A stretch of 55,968 bases of DNA from an uncultured Oscillospiraceae bacterium (GCA_904419145.1 CAJFQQ010000011.1:1-55968); one strand, 5' to 3'. Positions 16,521 to 24,991 are shown, counted from the first letter of the stretch. Made by a program: numbers and translations. The notes: a model not told the origin generated them from the letters alone.

Positions 16521-17477
16521 ATGCGATACGACTTTGCCCCCATGGAGGGCATCACCGGCGCCCTGTTCCGCCGGCTCCACCACCAGTTCTTCCCCGGGGT
16601 GGACCGCTACTATATGCCCTTCCTCTCCCCTACCCGGGACCATGTTTTCACGCCCCGGGAGCTGCGGGAGATCCTGCCGGAGAACAATCCCGACGCGGAG
16701 GTCATCCCACAGCTGCTGACGAAAGTACCGGAGGACTTCCTCTGGGCCGCCGGGGAGCTGGCCGCCATGGGCTACCAGACGGTGAACCTGAATCTGGGCT
16801 GTCCCTCCGGCACAGTGGTCGCCAAGGGAAAGGGATCCGGGATGCTGGCCGATCCCTCGGCGCTGGACGCTTTCCTGGACGCGGTGTTCTCCCGCGCTCC
16901 CTGCGCCGTCTCCGTCAAGACCCGGCTGGGGCTCTCCGATCCGGAGGAATTTGGCCCCCTGCTGGAGATCTACAACCACTATCCCCTGGCGGAGCTCATC
17001 GTCCATCCCCGGGTGCAGAAGGACGGTTACCGTCACCCGGTGCGCCTCGAAGCCTTTGCCCCTATCCTCGCCGCCAGCCGCCACCCGGTGTGCTTCAACG
17101 GGGGCCTGGTGACCACCCAGGATTGCCGGGATCTGGTCGGCCGGTTTTCCGGGATCTGCGGTGTGATGATCGGTCAGGGGCTGGTGGCAAATCCGGCTCT
17201 GGTCCGGCAGATCCGGGGCGGTCCCGGTGCGGATCGGGAGACCCTGCGGGCCTTTCACGAGGCGCTGTTCGGCGGCTACAGCCAGCTCTTTGGCAGCGCC
17301 CACAACGCCATGATGCGCATGAAGGAGCTCTGGGCCTATCTCATCCGCCTGTTCCGGGACAGCGGTCCCTATGCCAAGCGGCTGCGGAAGGCGCGGGACC
17401 CGCAGACCTTTTCTCAGGCCGTCGACGCTGTGTTTCAGGAGCTGGAGCTACTGCCCGAGGCGGACTGGGGAGACTGA
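16521..17477 (+). CDS. tRNA-dihydrouridine synthase family protein
   Basis: This FMN-dependent TIM-barrel enzyme reduces uridine to dihydrouridine in tRNA. The 318-residue protein begins MRYDFAPMEGITGALFRRL, where the usual APMAG/APMEG motif marks the first strand. It has the conserved NLNLGCPSGTVVAKGKGSGM (about residues 91-110), whose Cys is the catalytic acid in the family. VSVKTRLG and the IVHPRVQKDGY region follow; here the more usual HxRT is HPRV, typical of a divergent clostridial group. FNGGLVT and GVMIGQGLVANP supply the phosphate-binding loop. The start follows SD AAGGAGA. It is transcribed alone and closed by a strong terminator. Confidence 0.87.
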   Translation: MRYDFAPMEGITGALFRRLHHQFFPGVDRYYMPFLSPTRDHVFTPRELREILPENNPDAEVIPQLLTKVPEDFLWAAGELAAMGYQTVNLNLGCPSGTVVAKGKGSGMLADPSALDAFLDAVFSRAPCAVSVKTRLGLSDPEEFGPLLEIYNHYPLAELIVHPRVQKDGYRHPVRLEAFAPILAASRHPVCFNGGLVTTQDCRDLVGRFSGICGVMIGQGLVANPALVRQIRGGPGADRETLRAFHEALFGGYSQLFGSAHNAMMRMKELWAYLIRLFRDSGPYAKRLRKARDPQTFSQAVDAVFQELELLPEADWGD

Positions 17478-17486
17478 AGCGTCAAA

Positions 17487-17519
17487 AAGGGGGCACACGG
17501 ATCTCCGTGTGCCCCCCTT
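17487..17519. terminator. Bidirectional intrinsic terminator
   Basis: GGGGGCACACGGA (17489-17501) pairs with TCCGTGTGCCCCC (17504-17516). A5 precedes it and TTG follows; it lies between two convergent genes. Confidence 0.8.
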
Positions 17520-17535
17520 GCAGTTTGCCCGCAGC

Positions 17536-18234
17536 TCAGCAGCAGCGCCGGCACCAGCACTCGGGCCGGGGTCGCCAGCAGTCACCGCTGCTCTGGCAGC
17601 CGCCGATGGAGCAGCAGCCGTTTTGGCCGCAGCTGTTCTGGCAGCAGTTGTTTTGACAACAGTTGTCCTGACAGCAGTCTCCGCCGCCACCGCCGGTGGC
17701 CATCCACATGGCGTAGAGCCCCAAGCCGGCGTCCAGTCCGGTGACTGACTGGCCGGGCTGGTAGGTGATCCCGATGCCGTCCGGCGAGGTATTCCAGCCG
17801 ACAAAGACATAGCCCTCCCGGATGGGGATTTGGGTGGAGATGACTGCGCTTCCGCCCACCACCGGCGTGGGAGCCGGCATATTGTATGCAGGAGGGTAGG
17901 GGGCGTTGTTGTAGTACTCAATGGTATTGACGACAGGGCCTGTGCCCTCCCACTGGGCGTACAGTGTGATGTCATTGAGTACGTTGGGGATGGTCGCACC
18001 GGGCTGATAGCTGGTGCCCAGGCCGTTAGCCGCCGTGTTCCAGGCGACAAAGCGGTATCCCTCCCGGCTGGGGAAGGTGGATGCCAGCACCATAGGCTGG
18101 CCCAGGACGGTCCAGGTATCTGCCGACAGGCCGGTGGCTGCAGGGCCGCCGGCGTCGTTGCCGTTGTAGGTGGCCTGCACCAGAGTGATCTGCGCGGGCT
18201 GAATGGCCGCGCTGTTATAAGGGATAATTTGCAT
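17536..18234 (-). CDS. InlB-repeat protein with cysteine-rich C-terminal tail; candidate spore-surface protein
   Basis: The 232-residue protein has no signal peptide. It holds two InlB B-type (Listeria/Bacteroides) repeats: one with FPSREGYRFVAWNTAANGLG then YQPGATIPN and ITLYAQW (about residues 54-94), the other with PIREGYVFVGWNTSPDGIG then YQPGQSVTG and LGLYAMW (about residues 136-176). The last 46 residues are a cysteine tail with about 15 Cys in near-repeats CCQDN, CCQNN, CCQNS, CGQNG, CCSIGG, ending in CWCRRCC. Such repeats usually sit in secreted proteins, so absence of a signal is odd. With a sigma-K-like promoter (18267-18295), a mother-cell-made, disulfide-crosslinked spore coat or exosporium protein is a reasonable inference. 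No close family is recognised for the tail. Confidence 0.75.
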   Translation of the reverse strand: MQIIPYNSAAIQPAQITLVQATYNGNDAGGPAATGLSADTWTVLGQPMVLASTFPSREGYRFVAWNTAANGLGTSYQPGATIPNVLNDITLYAQWEGTGPVVNTIEYYNNAPYPPAYNMPAPTPVVGGSAVISTQIPIREGYVFVGWNTSPDGIGITYQPGQSVTGLDAGLGLYAMWMATGGGGGDCCQDNCCQNNCCQNSCGQNGCCSIGGCQSSGDCWRPRPECWCRRCC

Positions 18235-18266
18235 GGCTTTACACCTGCCCTTTCTTTGGTTCCCTC

Positions 18267-18295
18267 TATCCTATGCCATGCACTGCCGGATGGTG
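18267..18295 (-). promoter_or_regulatory. Sigma-K-like (or sigma-E-like) sporulation promoter
   Basis: Read leftward: CACC (18292-18295), 16 bases, CATAGGATA (18267-18275). This fits the sigma-K pattern AC-N16-CATANNNTA. The expected start leaves a short 5' leader of about 25 bases with AAAGGGCAGG as a weak SD. The remaining bases up to 18503 (about 210) hold nothing I can identify. Confidence 0.55.
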
Positions 18296-18503
18296 CCTCA
18301 TAGCCTCTCCGACAGGCTCCCTTTCCCGGCCACATCCAGCACCAAGCCTGTACCCCCCTCCTCCCGGACACTTCAAGGCGCCTCCCGCATGTTCTCTCCC
18401 GTATCCTACCAGGGCCTGCTGTGCGCTGCCGCGTTACCGCTTTTACCTGCCATGCGGATGCATTCGGGTTCTGTCCGGCAGGGAAAAGCAGCCGCAGCAA
18501 AAA

Positions 18504-18530
18504 GGGAGGGCGGCAAAGAGCCGCCCTCCC
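18504..18530 (-). terminator. Terminator of the cooS-cooC-acsB operon
   Basis: Read leftward, GGGAGGGCGGC pairs with GCCGCCCTCCC around a 5-base loop and is followed by TTTTTG. Confidence 0.9.
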
Positions 18531-18549
18531 GATCCAGAGAAGAAACAAA

Positions 18550-20694
18550 TTACATCAGGGGATCCATACCCAGAACCGGATGGCCCTTCTCAGTGAGGAA
18601 GGTCATCAAGGTCTCGGGATCCTCGGCAACGGTCTCGTCACCGATCATGTCGCAGAAATTGTCAATGCCATAGAGCTCCTTGGCAGTCTCGTTGACATGC
18701 TCAGCCACCTGATCCTTCAGAGCCTTGGGCATCCAAACGATACGCTCCAGACCGCCCTCAGCCTTCATAAACTTTTTGGAGGAGATGAAGTGCTTGCCGT
18801 GGCCCATAAAGCCCGGGGTCTGCACGCCGCCGCCGGTCATGGAGGCCATCTCGGAGAAGGTCATGCCCAGGGGAGTCATGCCGGCGTGCTCACGGTTGAC
18901 GATAATCACGCCGTTGGAGAAGGGCTCAATGCCGCAGATGCACTCAAAGCAGCCGCAGGAGGTCATGGGATCCTCCATGATGGAGTACAGGGTAACATGC
19001 TCCAAAGCGCCCTGAGAATACTTGTTGACGGCCTCGTCAACCTCTTCCCAACGGCCAACATTCTCGTCAATCACATGGGCCTTGGGTACTACCTGGCAGG
19101 GGCCGGAGGGATCCAGTTCATTGGTGGCCTTGGCATCCAGCCAGGACACTGCGCCGCACAGGCCCAAACGCTCCGGGGTGACGATGCACACGTGGCTGGG
19201 GGAGAAGGACTGGCACATAATGCAGGTGTAGAACTGATCCACGTTCTCATCGGTGAGGCTGCGCAGACGCTCGTCGCGCTTGTCATAAGCCGGAATAGCG
19301 ACTTCCTCACGGAATTTCTTAGCCTGCTCCGGATCTGTGATCACAGTAACTTCGCACTTGTCGATCACCGCATCATAGTCGCTCTTCAGCTTGGCGTACA
19401 GCACCTCGCCCAGATGCTTGGCACGCAGGCCTGCCTCGAAGGCGGTCTTGCTGATTCGAATGCGGATCATATCACGCTGGCCGGTGTGCATAACACCCTC
19501 CAGGCAGTTGATGTAGGCGTGGAACTTCCGCTCAAACACAGGCTCAAAGTCGCCAGTCATATTCTTGCCGGCCACATCTGCCACGATGGCGAAGTCGACC
19601 TTGCTGCCCACCTCGAACTGGTCGAAGTCGGGGCCGATCAGGGTGAAACGGTGATCCTCGATCTCGCTGGCATCCTTGCTGCGGACCAGTTCCAGGCCGA
19701 TCTTACGGGAACCGTCAAATTCCAGTTGCATGTCGCCCCGGCGGACGATCTCGCCCTCGAAGGCGGAGGAGAACGCCACAGGAATATCCATCTTGGTGAC
19801 CTTGATCTTGATATCACGGGCTTCCAGGCTGGTGGCGTTGAAGTCCTTGGTGTTGGGCTGGATGATAATGCTCTTGGGCACACGGAACATGTTGTTCTCT
19901 TCCGTATCATTGGTGATGACCGGGAAGCCCAGCTGGATGGCGCCGGCGCCGCAGGCCACGGTCATATCGTCCACAGGAGCATACGCATTCACAAAGGCGA
20001 ACACGCGGTCCATGGTGTAGCGCCACATGGCGTCGTAGTTGCCGGGCTCGGTGCTGCCGAAGATGATGGCGGCACGGAGGGCCACGCTGACCACGTGGGA
20101 CACGCTGCTCAGGTCACGACCCAGGGCCACGCAGCGGACGTTGAAGCCCAGCTTCATGCCCTTCTCGATGCACTGGTCGATGATGCCGCCCACCAGGGTG
20201 ACGAAAATACCCTGGGACTGGTACTCCTTCACCAGCTCCACGCCCTCGTCAGCGGTAGGAGCGGCACCGATGATGACGGCCACGCCGGGGATGTCCCGGG
20301 TCACCAGGGGCACGCCCAGCTCACGGACCTGTGCGTCGGTAAAGTGGCCCATTACAGGCTCCTCATAGGGGCAGCCGCCGGCCTGGGCCCACTTCATCAG
20401 CTCAATGATCTCAGCGGACAGAGCGGTGGCAATACCGGAGGTAAAGATATCCTTGGTGTGGTTGCCGCGGGTCATGAAGGCCTTGACCTCGTTCTCCAGG
20501 GCGGCCTTGGCCTCGCCCACGGTACCAACCTTCTTGCCGGTCATGGCATAGAAGCAGGGCAGGCTGTATGCAGTATCACCGAAGGTAGCGGGGGCGTCAG
20601 GGCCCAGCTTGGCGACAGCCTCGTCAACGGCTTTCACCGCCAGGGCATACATCGCGTCGTTACCGTCGAAAACTCTCTGGAACAATGTTTTCAT
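18550..20694 (-). CDS. acsB: CO-methylating acetyl-CoA synthase (ACS/CODH beta subunit)
   Basis: The enzyme joins CO, a methyl group from the corrinoid Fe-S protein, and CoA into acetyl-CoA at the nickel A-cluster. The 714-residue protein has the full bacterial ACS layout. It includes the A-cluster ligands C491-x2-C494-x8-C503-x9-C513, exactly the spacing known from Moorella (C506, C509, C518, C528). The distal-nickel motif Cys-Gly-Cys is C580-G581-C582, in MTSCGCFEC. The N-terminal domain that contacts CODH is present (MKTLFQRVFDGND onward). The start follows AAGGAG at 11 bases. It is last in the operon after cooS and cooC, 36 bases from cooC. Confidence 0.96.
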   Translation of the reverse strand: MKTLFQRVFDGNDAMYALAVKAVDEAVAKLGPDAPATFGDTAYSLPCFYAMTGKKVGTVGEAKAALENEVKAFMTRGNHTKDIFTSGIATALSAEIIELMKWAQAGGCPYEEPVMGHFTDAQVRELGVPLVTRDIPGVAVIIGAAPTADEGVELVKEYQSQGIFVTLVGGIIDQCIEKGMKLGFNVRCVALGRDLSSVSHVVSVALRAAIIFGSTEPGNYDAMWRYTMDRVFAFVNAYAPVDDMTVACGAGAIQLGFPVITNDTEENNMFRVPKSIIIQPNTKDFNATSLEARDIKIKVTKMDIPVAFSSAFEGEIVRRGDMQLEFDGSRKIGLELVRSKDASEIEDHRFTLIGPDFDQFEVGSKVDFAIVADVAGKNMTGDFEPVFERKFHAYINCLEGVMHTGQRDMIRIRISKTAFEAGLRAKHLGEVLYAKLKSDYDAVIDKCEVTVITDPEQAKKFREEVAIPAYDKRDERLRSLTDENVDQFYTCIMCQSFSPSHVCIVTPERLGLCGAVSWLDAKATNELDPSGPCQVVPKAHVIDENVGRWEEVDEAVNKYSQGALEHVTLYSIMEDPMTSCGCFECICGIEPFSNGVIIVNREHAGMTPLGMTFSEMASMTGGGVQTPGFMGHGKHFISSKKFMKAEGGLERIVWMPKALKDQVAEHVNETAKELYGIDNFCDMIGDETVAEDPETLMTFLTEKGHPVLGMDPLM

Positions 20695-20730
20695 CTATTT
20701 TTTCACTCCTTACGATGCTCTCAGCAAATG

Positions 20731-21498
20731 TTATTCCATTGCATCCATTTTTGCTTTGATGGCCCGGATCTCCTCCACCGCCTGAGCGCTGAAGTCGTAG
20801 GGGGACTGACCATGGCGGTCGGCATCAATGATGTCGGGGTTATAGTGAATGAACCCCAAAAAGTCCTCCTCGGGAATGCGGGCCCGGATAAATGCTTCAT
20901 CCTCCGCATCGCGCACCTTGTTCGCCACGACCCGGACCTTGGTGATACCGATATCCCTCGCCAGCTCCTTGATGCGGGAGTAGGTCTGGATGGAGCGGGC
21001 GCCGGGCTCAATCACCACGATGAACTGATCCATCATGCTGGCCGTTCCACGGCCCAGATGCTCCAGTCCCGCCTCCATGTCCATCACCACCACGTCGTCC
21101 TTGCGGAAGACCAGGTTAGAGAGGATGGCTTTCAGCATCACATGCTCGGGGCAGACACAGCCGCTGCCGCCGGTGTCCACGGTGCCCATCACCAAAAGCT
21201 TGACCCCATTGACATCCTTGCTTAAGGCGTCCGGCAGGTCGGAGACCTCCGGGTTGAGCTTATAGAAGGTGTTGCTGGCGTTGGCGGCAGTGCGCTCCTT
21301 GGCCAGTTCCTTCATTTTGGACACCGGGACAATGGCGTTGACCTCCTCCTCCGTCAGCCCCAGGGCAAGCCCTAGGTTGGCGTCGGGATCCACGTCGGCG
21401 GCCAGGACCTTGCGGCCCTCGTCAGCGTACAGCCGGCACAGGGTGGATGCGAATGTGGTCTTGCCCACGCCGCCCTTGCCGGTGATGGCTACTTTCAT
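20731..21498 (-). CDS. cooC: CooC/AcsF-type nickel-insertion ATPase (copy 1)
   Basis: This MinD/SIMIBI-type P-loop ATPase loads nickel into CO dehydrogenase or acetyl-CoA synthase. It opens with MKVAITGKGGVGKTTFASTL (deviant Walker A with the signature Lys). LAADVDPDANLGLALG is the switch I region. A CxC metal motif follows in GGSGCVCPEHVMLKAIL (about residues 120-136), which binds nickel at the dimer interface, and then VVMDMEAGLEHLGRGTA. It is 255 aa, the normal length. Its place between cooS and acsB suggests service to both enzymes. The gap to cooS (222 bases) is unusually long and filled with hairpins. Confidence 0.93.
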   Translation of the reverse strand: MKVAITGKGGVGKTTFASTLCRLYADEGRKVLAADVDPDANLGLALGLTEEEVNAIVPVSKMKELAKERTAANASNTFYKLNPEVSDLPDALSKDVNGVKLLVMGTVDTGGSGCVCPEHVMLKAILSNLVFRKDDVVVMDMEAGLEHLGRGTASMMDQFIVVIEPGARSIQTYSRIKELARDIGITKVRVVANKVRDAEDEAFIRARIPEEDFLGFIHYNPDIIDADRHGQSPYDFSAQAVEEIRAIKAKMDAME

Positions 21499-21560
21499 AG
21501 GGAAATCCTTCTTTCTTGGTATGCGATTGCAGAGGAAACGGGAGAATCAGCCCCGCAGGG

Positions 21561-21713
21561 TTCCGCTGTCCGCAGACAGCGGAATAAAATCAAATCCATG
21601 TTTCCAAGGACATGTGCCTTGGAAACATTCCCCGCGCTCCGACAGTGTGCGAGCGCAGCGAGTACACGCAGCGGAGCGGATCCCCCTCATCAAAAGTCCG
21701 CAGACTTTTGATG
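21561..21713 (-). repeat. Array of four inverted repeats between cooS and cooC
   Basis: The stems are: TTCCGCTGTC/GACAGCGGAA (21561-21584); ATGTTTCCAAGG/CCTTGGAAACAT (21598-21628); CGCTCCG/CGGAGCG (21635-21678, large loop); and CATCAAAAGTC/GACTTTTGATG (21688-21713). The first and last share the centre GTCCGCAGAC. There is no T-run that would make them plain terminators, so they are likely RNA processing or stability elements in the operon mRNA. Confidence 0.75.
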
Positions 21714-21720
21714 AAATCTC

Positions 21721-23610
21721 TTAAATGCCGAGGGCAACGCGCTTGGCCTCAATGGCCTCGATCATCTTGTCGCCCAGCTTCTCAATATCCAGCTCCACGG
21801 TATAGTTGGCCTCGACCCAATCCTTCACGCCGTGCTCGCCCTGGAGCAGCTCCGTGACCTCGGTGGAGCCCTTGGTGTAGGGATCCACGCCCAGGAAGGT
21901 GTCGATACCGGTGGCCACTACGTAGTTGCCGATGGACACGGCCTTCTCGCTCATCCACTCGGGGGCGCAGCCCACCAGGGGGATCTGGGAGATATTCCAG
22001 CCGGAATCCTTGGCAATATCAGCGGCCAGGACCATCATGCGGGAGATATCCACACAGGAGCCCATGTGCAGCACCGGGGGAATGCCCACCAGTTCGCACA
22101 CGCGCTTGAGGCCGTCGCCGCAGAACTCCTTAGCATCTTTGCTCATGAGGCCGGCCTTGGCAGCCGCCTGAGCGGAGCAGCCGGACACCACCAGGATAAT
22201 ATCGTTGGCCAGGAGCTTCTTCATCAGCTCAATGTGGGCATAGTCAGGACGAACCTTGGGGTTGTTGCAGCCGACCATGGCCACGGCACCGCGGAGCACG
22301 CCGGACTTGACGCACTCCACCAGGGGCTTGGTGGTACCGGTGACATCCACATGGGAGTTGGTAACGCCGTCCAGGCACTTCTTGATGGCCTCCACGGAGT
22401 AGCCGACGGTGGCGTCGATCTTCATATCCGGGATATGTACCAGTTCGGGCTTGCGGTTCTTGAAGTTCTCCACCGCCATCTTCACAATGGCCTTGGCGTT
22501 CTCGCCGGCCGTCTCAGCGGAGAAGTGGATGAACTCGCTGTCCGGCATCCGGGCGATATTGGAAGTGGTGATGAACTTGGTGTGGAAGCACTTGCTGAGG
22601 GGGCCCAGGGCGGGGAAGATACACTGCACGTCCACCACGATGGCCTCGCAGGCGCCGGTGAGAACCACGTTCTCCTGCTGCAGGAAGTTACCGGCCATGG
22701 GGATGCCGTGACGCATGGCGACCTCGTTGGCGGTGCAGCACACGCCGCAGATGTTGATGCCCTTGGCGCCGTTGGCCTTGGCCAGAGCGATCATCTCAGG
22801 ATCCTGGGCATAGAACACGATCATCTCGGAGAGGGAAGGATCGTGGCCGTGAACCACGATGTTCACCATGTCCTTCTCCATAACGCCCAGGTTGGCGGTG
22901 GTGTCCACGGGCTTGGGAGTACCGAACATGACGTCAGAGAACTCGGTGCCGCACATGGAACCGCCCCAGCCGTCGCTCAGGCCGCAGCGCAGAGCCTGAC
23001 GGATCAGGGCCTCGGGCAGAGAGGAGCAGCCCATATGGGTCATATGCAGAGCCTGGGAGACCTCGCGGTCAATGGCGCGGGGCTCGATGCCGGCGTCGTG
23101 CCAGAGCTTCTGCGTGTGCTCCGGGGCGCGGCTGAGGAAGCGCTGGATACCGAAGGGCTTGCCGTACTCCATCAGTGCGGTCTCGGCCACCTCGTGGGCC
23201 AGGTCATAGATATCCTTGCCCTCGGTCTCGATCCCCCACTCACCGGCAATCCGCTTGAGCTTCTCGGGATCCTTCACGGTGTAGTTGCCGCCCTCTTTGG
23301 TCTGATACAGGGTGTGGCAGATCTCGCGGCCGTGGTCGGAGTGGGTGGCGCTGCCGCCGGCGGTGAAGCGCAGGAAGTTGCGGGCCACGATGCCGTGGAC
23401 GTCGCAGCCGCAGATGCCTCTGGGTGCCTTGGGGGTGATCCGGCAGGGGCCCATGGAGCAGATGCGGCAGCAGGTGCCCTCTTCACCAAACTTACAATGG
23501 GGGGTCTGGTTCTTGACGCGCTGCTGCCAGGAGTCTGCGCCTACCTGGCTGCCGGTTTCCAGCAGACGCTGGGTTGCGGCTTCCATTTGTTCGACAGTGA
23601 TCAGTTTCAT
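21721..23610 (-). CDS. cooS: Anaerobic carbon-monoxide dehydrogenase catalytic subunit
   Basis: This Ni-Fe enzyme interconverts CO2 and CO. Near the N-terminus it has the D- and B-cluster Cys pattern C-x7-CC-x2-C-x4-C (CKFGEEGTCCRICSMGPC) with the next Cys in GICGC. The C-cluster part includes HMTHMGCSS, NICGVCCTANE, VGCNNPKV, VSGCSAQAA and LHMGSCVDISR. From the ATG at 23610 the protein is 629 aa, the normal size. A TTG at 23646 would add 12 residues. Neither start has an ideal SD: AAAGGAG lies 3 bases from the TTG and 39 from the ATG, with a hairpin in between (23623-23644). First gene of cooS-cooC-acsB. Confidence 0.95.
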   Translation of the reverse strand: MKLITVEQMEAATQRLLETGSQVGADSWQQRVKNQTPHCKFGEEGTCCRICSMGPCRITPKAPRGICGCDVHGIVARNFLRFTAGGSATHSDHGREICHTLYQTKEGGNYTVKDPEKLKRIAGEWGIETEGKDIYDLAHEVAETALMEYGKPFGIQRFLSRAPEHTQKLWHDAGIEPRAIDREVSQALHMTHMGCSSLPEALIRQALRCGLSDGWGGSMCGTEFSDVMFGTPKPVDTTANLGVMEKDMVNIVVHGHDPSLSEMIVFYAQDPEMIALAKANGAKGINICGVCCTANEVAMRHGIPMAGNFLQQENVVLTGACEAIVVDVQCIFPALGPLSKCFHTKFITTSNIARMPDSEFIHFSAETAGENAKAIVKMAVENFKNRKPELVHIPDMKIDATVGYSVEAIKKCLDGVTNSHVDVTGTTKPLVECVKSGVLRGAVAMVGCNNPKVRPDYAHIELMKKLLANDIILVVSGCSAQAAAKAGLMSKDAKEFCGDGLKRVCELVGIPPVLHMGSCVDISRMMVLAADIAKDSGWNISQIPLVGCAPEWMSEKAVSIGNYVVATGIDTFLGVDPYTKGSTEVTELLQGEHGVKDWVEANYTVELDIEKLGDKMIEAIEAKRVALGI

Positions 23611-23622
23611 AATGCTCTTGCC

Positions 23623-23644
23623 GAAAGCGGGTTTCCCCGCTTTC
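23623..23644 (-). promoter_or_regulatory. GNRA-capped hairpin between the SD and ATG of cooS
   Basis: Read leftward, GAAAGCGGG pairs with CCCGCTTTC around the tetraloop GAAA. It lies between AAAGGAG and the ATG at 23610. Folding could bring the SD near the ATG, or the hairpin could hinder initiation. Confidence 0.6.
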
Positions 23645-23696
23645 AAACGCTCCTTTCTCTGGAAAAATGTCTCAACAGAACCGATTTACTGCACTT

Positions 23697-23714
23697 TTGT
23701 CACACTTTTAACAA
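23697..23714. promoter_or_regulatory. Rex-like operator overlapping the start of cooS transcription
   Basis: In the direction of cooS the site is TTGTTAAAAGTGTGACAA: a perfect left half TTGTTAA, a 4-base centre and a 5-of-7 right half against TTGTTAA-N4-TTAACAA. It lies just after the predicted transcription start, a position suited to repression by the NADH/NAD sensor Rex. Confidence 0.45.
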
Positions 23715-23725
23715 GCATTGTGTTC

Positions 23726-23754
23726 ATTTTAGCAAATTTTCGTTCAAAAAGCAA
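23726..23754 (-). promoter_or_regulatory. Promoter of the cooS-cooC-acsB operon
   Basis: Read leftward: TTGCTT (23749-23754), 17-base spacer, TAAAAT (23726-23731). The inverted repeat AAAATCCTCC/GGGGGATTTT (23759-23781) sits directly upstream of the -35 and may bind a regulator. The rest of 23782-23920 is AT-richer than its surroundings and carries no gene. Confidence 0.6.
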
Positions 23755-23920
23755 GTCCAAAATCCTCCTATGGGGGATTTTTCGCGGGGTTTCCAAGGAC
23801 TTTCCACAAATTCGTATAGATGCCCAAAATCAGAGCGAATTTTTTGTCAAAAAAAGATAGTCTATACAGGGGCCTTTCCGCATAAATATACCGGCCAGGA
23901 TTTCTCCGCCGCCGGCTGCC

Positions 23921-24991
23921 TCAGCCCACGATCTCCAGGCCCTTCTCCAGGTGGTTCAAGATCCGGCAGCCATCCGCCGTTACCAGGACCAGATCCTCGA
24001 TCCGCACCCCGGTCTCCCCGGGCAGATAGACACCGGGCTCAATAGAGAAGCACATGCCCTCCTCCGCCACCAGGTCCGTTGTGGCGCTGACGTCGCCGCT
24101 CTCATGGCACTGGATGCCGATGAAATGCCCCAGACGGTGGGTGAAGTTGTCCCCGTAGCCTGCGGCGGCAATGTGCTCCCGGGCGATGCGGTCGATCTCC
24201 CGCAGCGGGACGCCGGGCCGAATCGCCGCCTCCGCCAGCGCATTGGCCTCCCGGACCAGCGCATAGATCTGCCGCTCCCGCTCCGTGACACTGTGGAAAT
24301 AGTAGGTGCGGGTCATATCGCTGCAGTATCCATCCAGCACGCAGCCGGTGTCCACCAGGATGCAGTCTCCCTCCTGGACCACGGTATCTCCGCTGGCGTA
24401 GTGGGGATCGGCCGCATGGGCGCCGAAGGCCACAATCGGCTGGAAGCTGACGCCGCTGGCGCCATAGCTTCGATACAACCCACTGATGTGCTCCACACAC
24501 TCCCGCTCCGTCATGCCGGCATGGAACCAGTTTTTCAGCTCCTCCATGCAGCGGTCATTGAGGGCCGAGGCCGCCGCCATTTTCTCCTGCTCCTCCTGGT
24601 CCTTCACCGCCCGGACGGCATCCACGCAGTCGGAGGCCACGACACAGCGCAGCCCCTCCAGGCGCTCCATCAGCGGCAGCAGGAACCGGGCCGGCCAGTC
24701 CTTGTCTACCCCCAGCACCTGCGTGGGGTCCACCGCCGCCGCCAGCGGGACGATCGGGTCGTCGGTGTCGCTGACCCAGACCTCCTCCAGCCCCGTCGGC
24801 GGCACGACAAACAGACGGTTAAGAAACAGCTTGCACCCCCGCGCGCTGAGATACAGCGCAAACAGCCGCTCGCCCGGGCGGATGTCCACGTCGGTCAGGT
24901 AGCGGATCCCCGCCGGAGAGGAGACGATCATCTGCTGCAGGCCGCGCCTCTCCATCGCCTCCAGCACCCGCTCCATCCGTTTTGTTTTCAT
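23921..24991 (-). CDS. M24 family aminopeptidase (Xaa-Pro peptidase-like)
   Basis: The 356-residue protein has an N-terminal creatinase-like domain (about residues 1-125) and a C-terminal pita-bread M24 domain. Likely metal ligands are in VDTGCVLDGYCSDMTRTYYF (two Asp), HRLGHFIGI (His), MCFSIEPGVYL (Glu) and GVRIEDLVLV (Glu). This set fits proline-specific peptidases such as PepQ/PepP, which cleave Xaa-Pro bonds in the cytoplasm. The exact specificity is not shown. It is encoded on the same strand as cooS but about 270 bases away and upstream of that promoter, so it is not part of the CODH operon. The start follows AGGAGAGCAG. Confidence 0.88.
   Translation of the reverse strand: MKTKRMERVLEAMERRGLQQMIVSSPAGIRYLTDVDIRPGERLFALYLSARGCKLFLNRLFVVPPTGLEEVWVSDTDDPIVPLAAAVDPTQVLGVDKDWPARFLLPLMERLEGLRCVVASDCVDAVRAVKDQEEQEKMAAASALNDRCMEELKNWFHAGMTERECVEHISGLYRSYGASGVSFQPIVAFGAHAADPHYASGDTVVQEGDCILVDTGCVLDGYCSDMTRTYYFHSVTERERQIYALVREANALAEAAIRPGVPLREIDRIAREHIAAAGYGDNFTHRLGHFIGIQCHESGDVSATTDLVAEEGMCFSIEPGVYLPGETGVRIEDLVLVTADGCRILNHLEKGLEIVG

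Noticed and set aside
18421-24045. Very long open frames (934 and 737 codons) antisense to acsB, cooC and cooS
   Set aside because: They mirror the GC-rich codon bias of the real genes, show His/Gly/Ala-rich low-complexity translations and no motif or SD. They are shadows.
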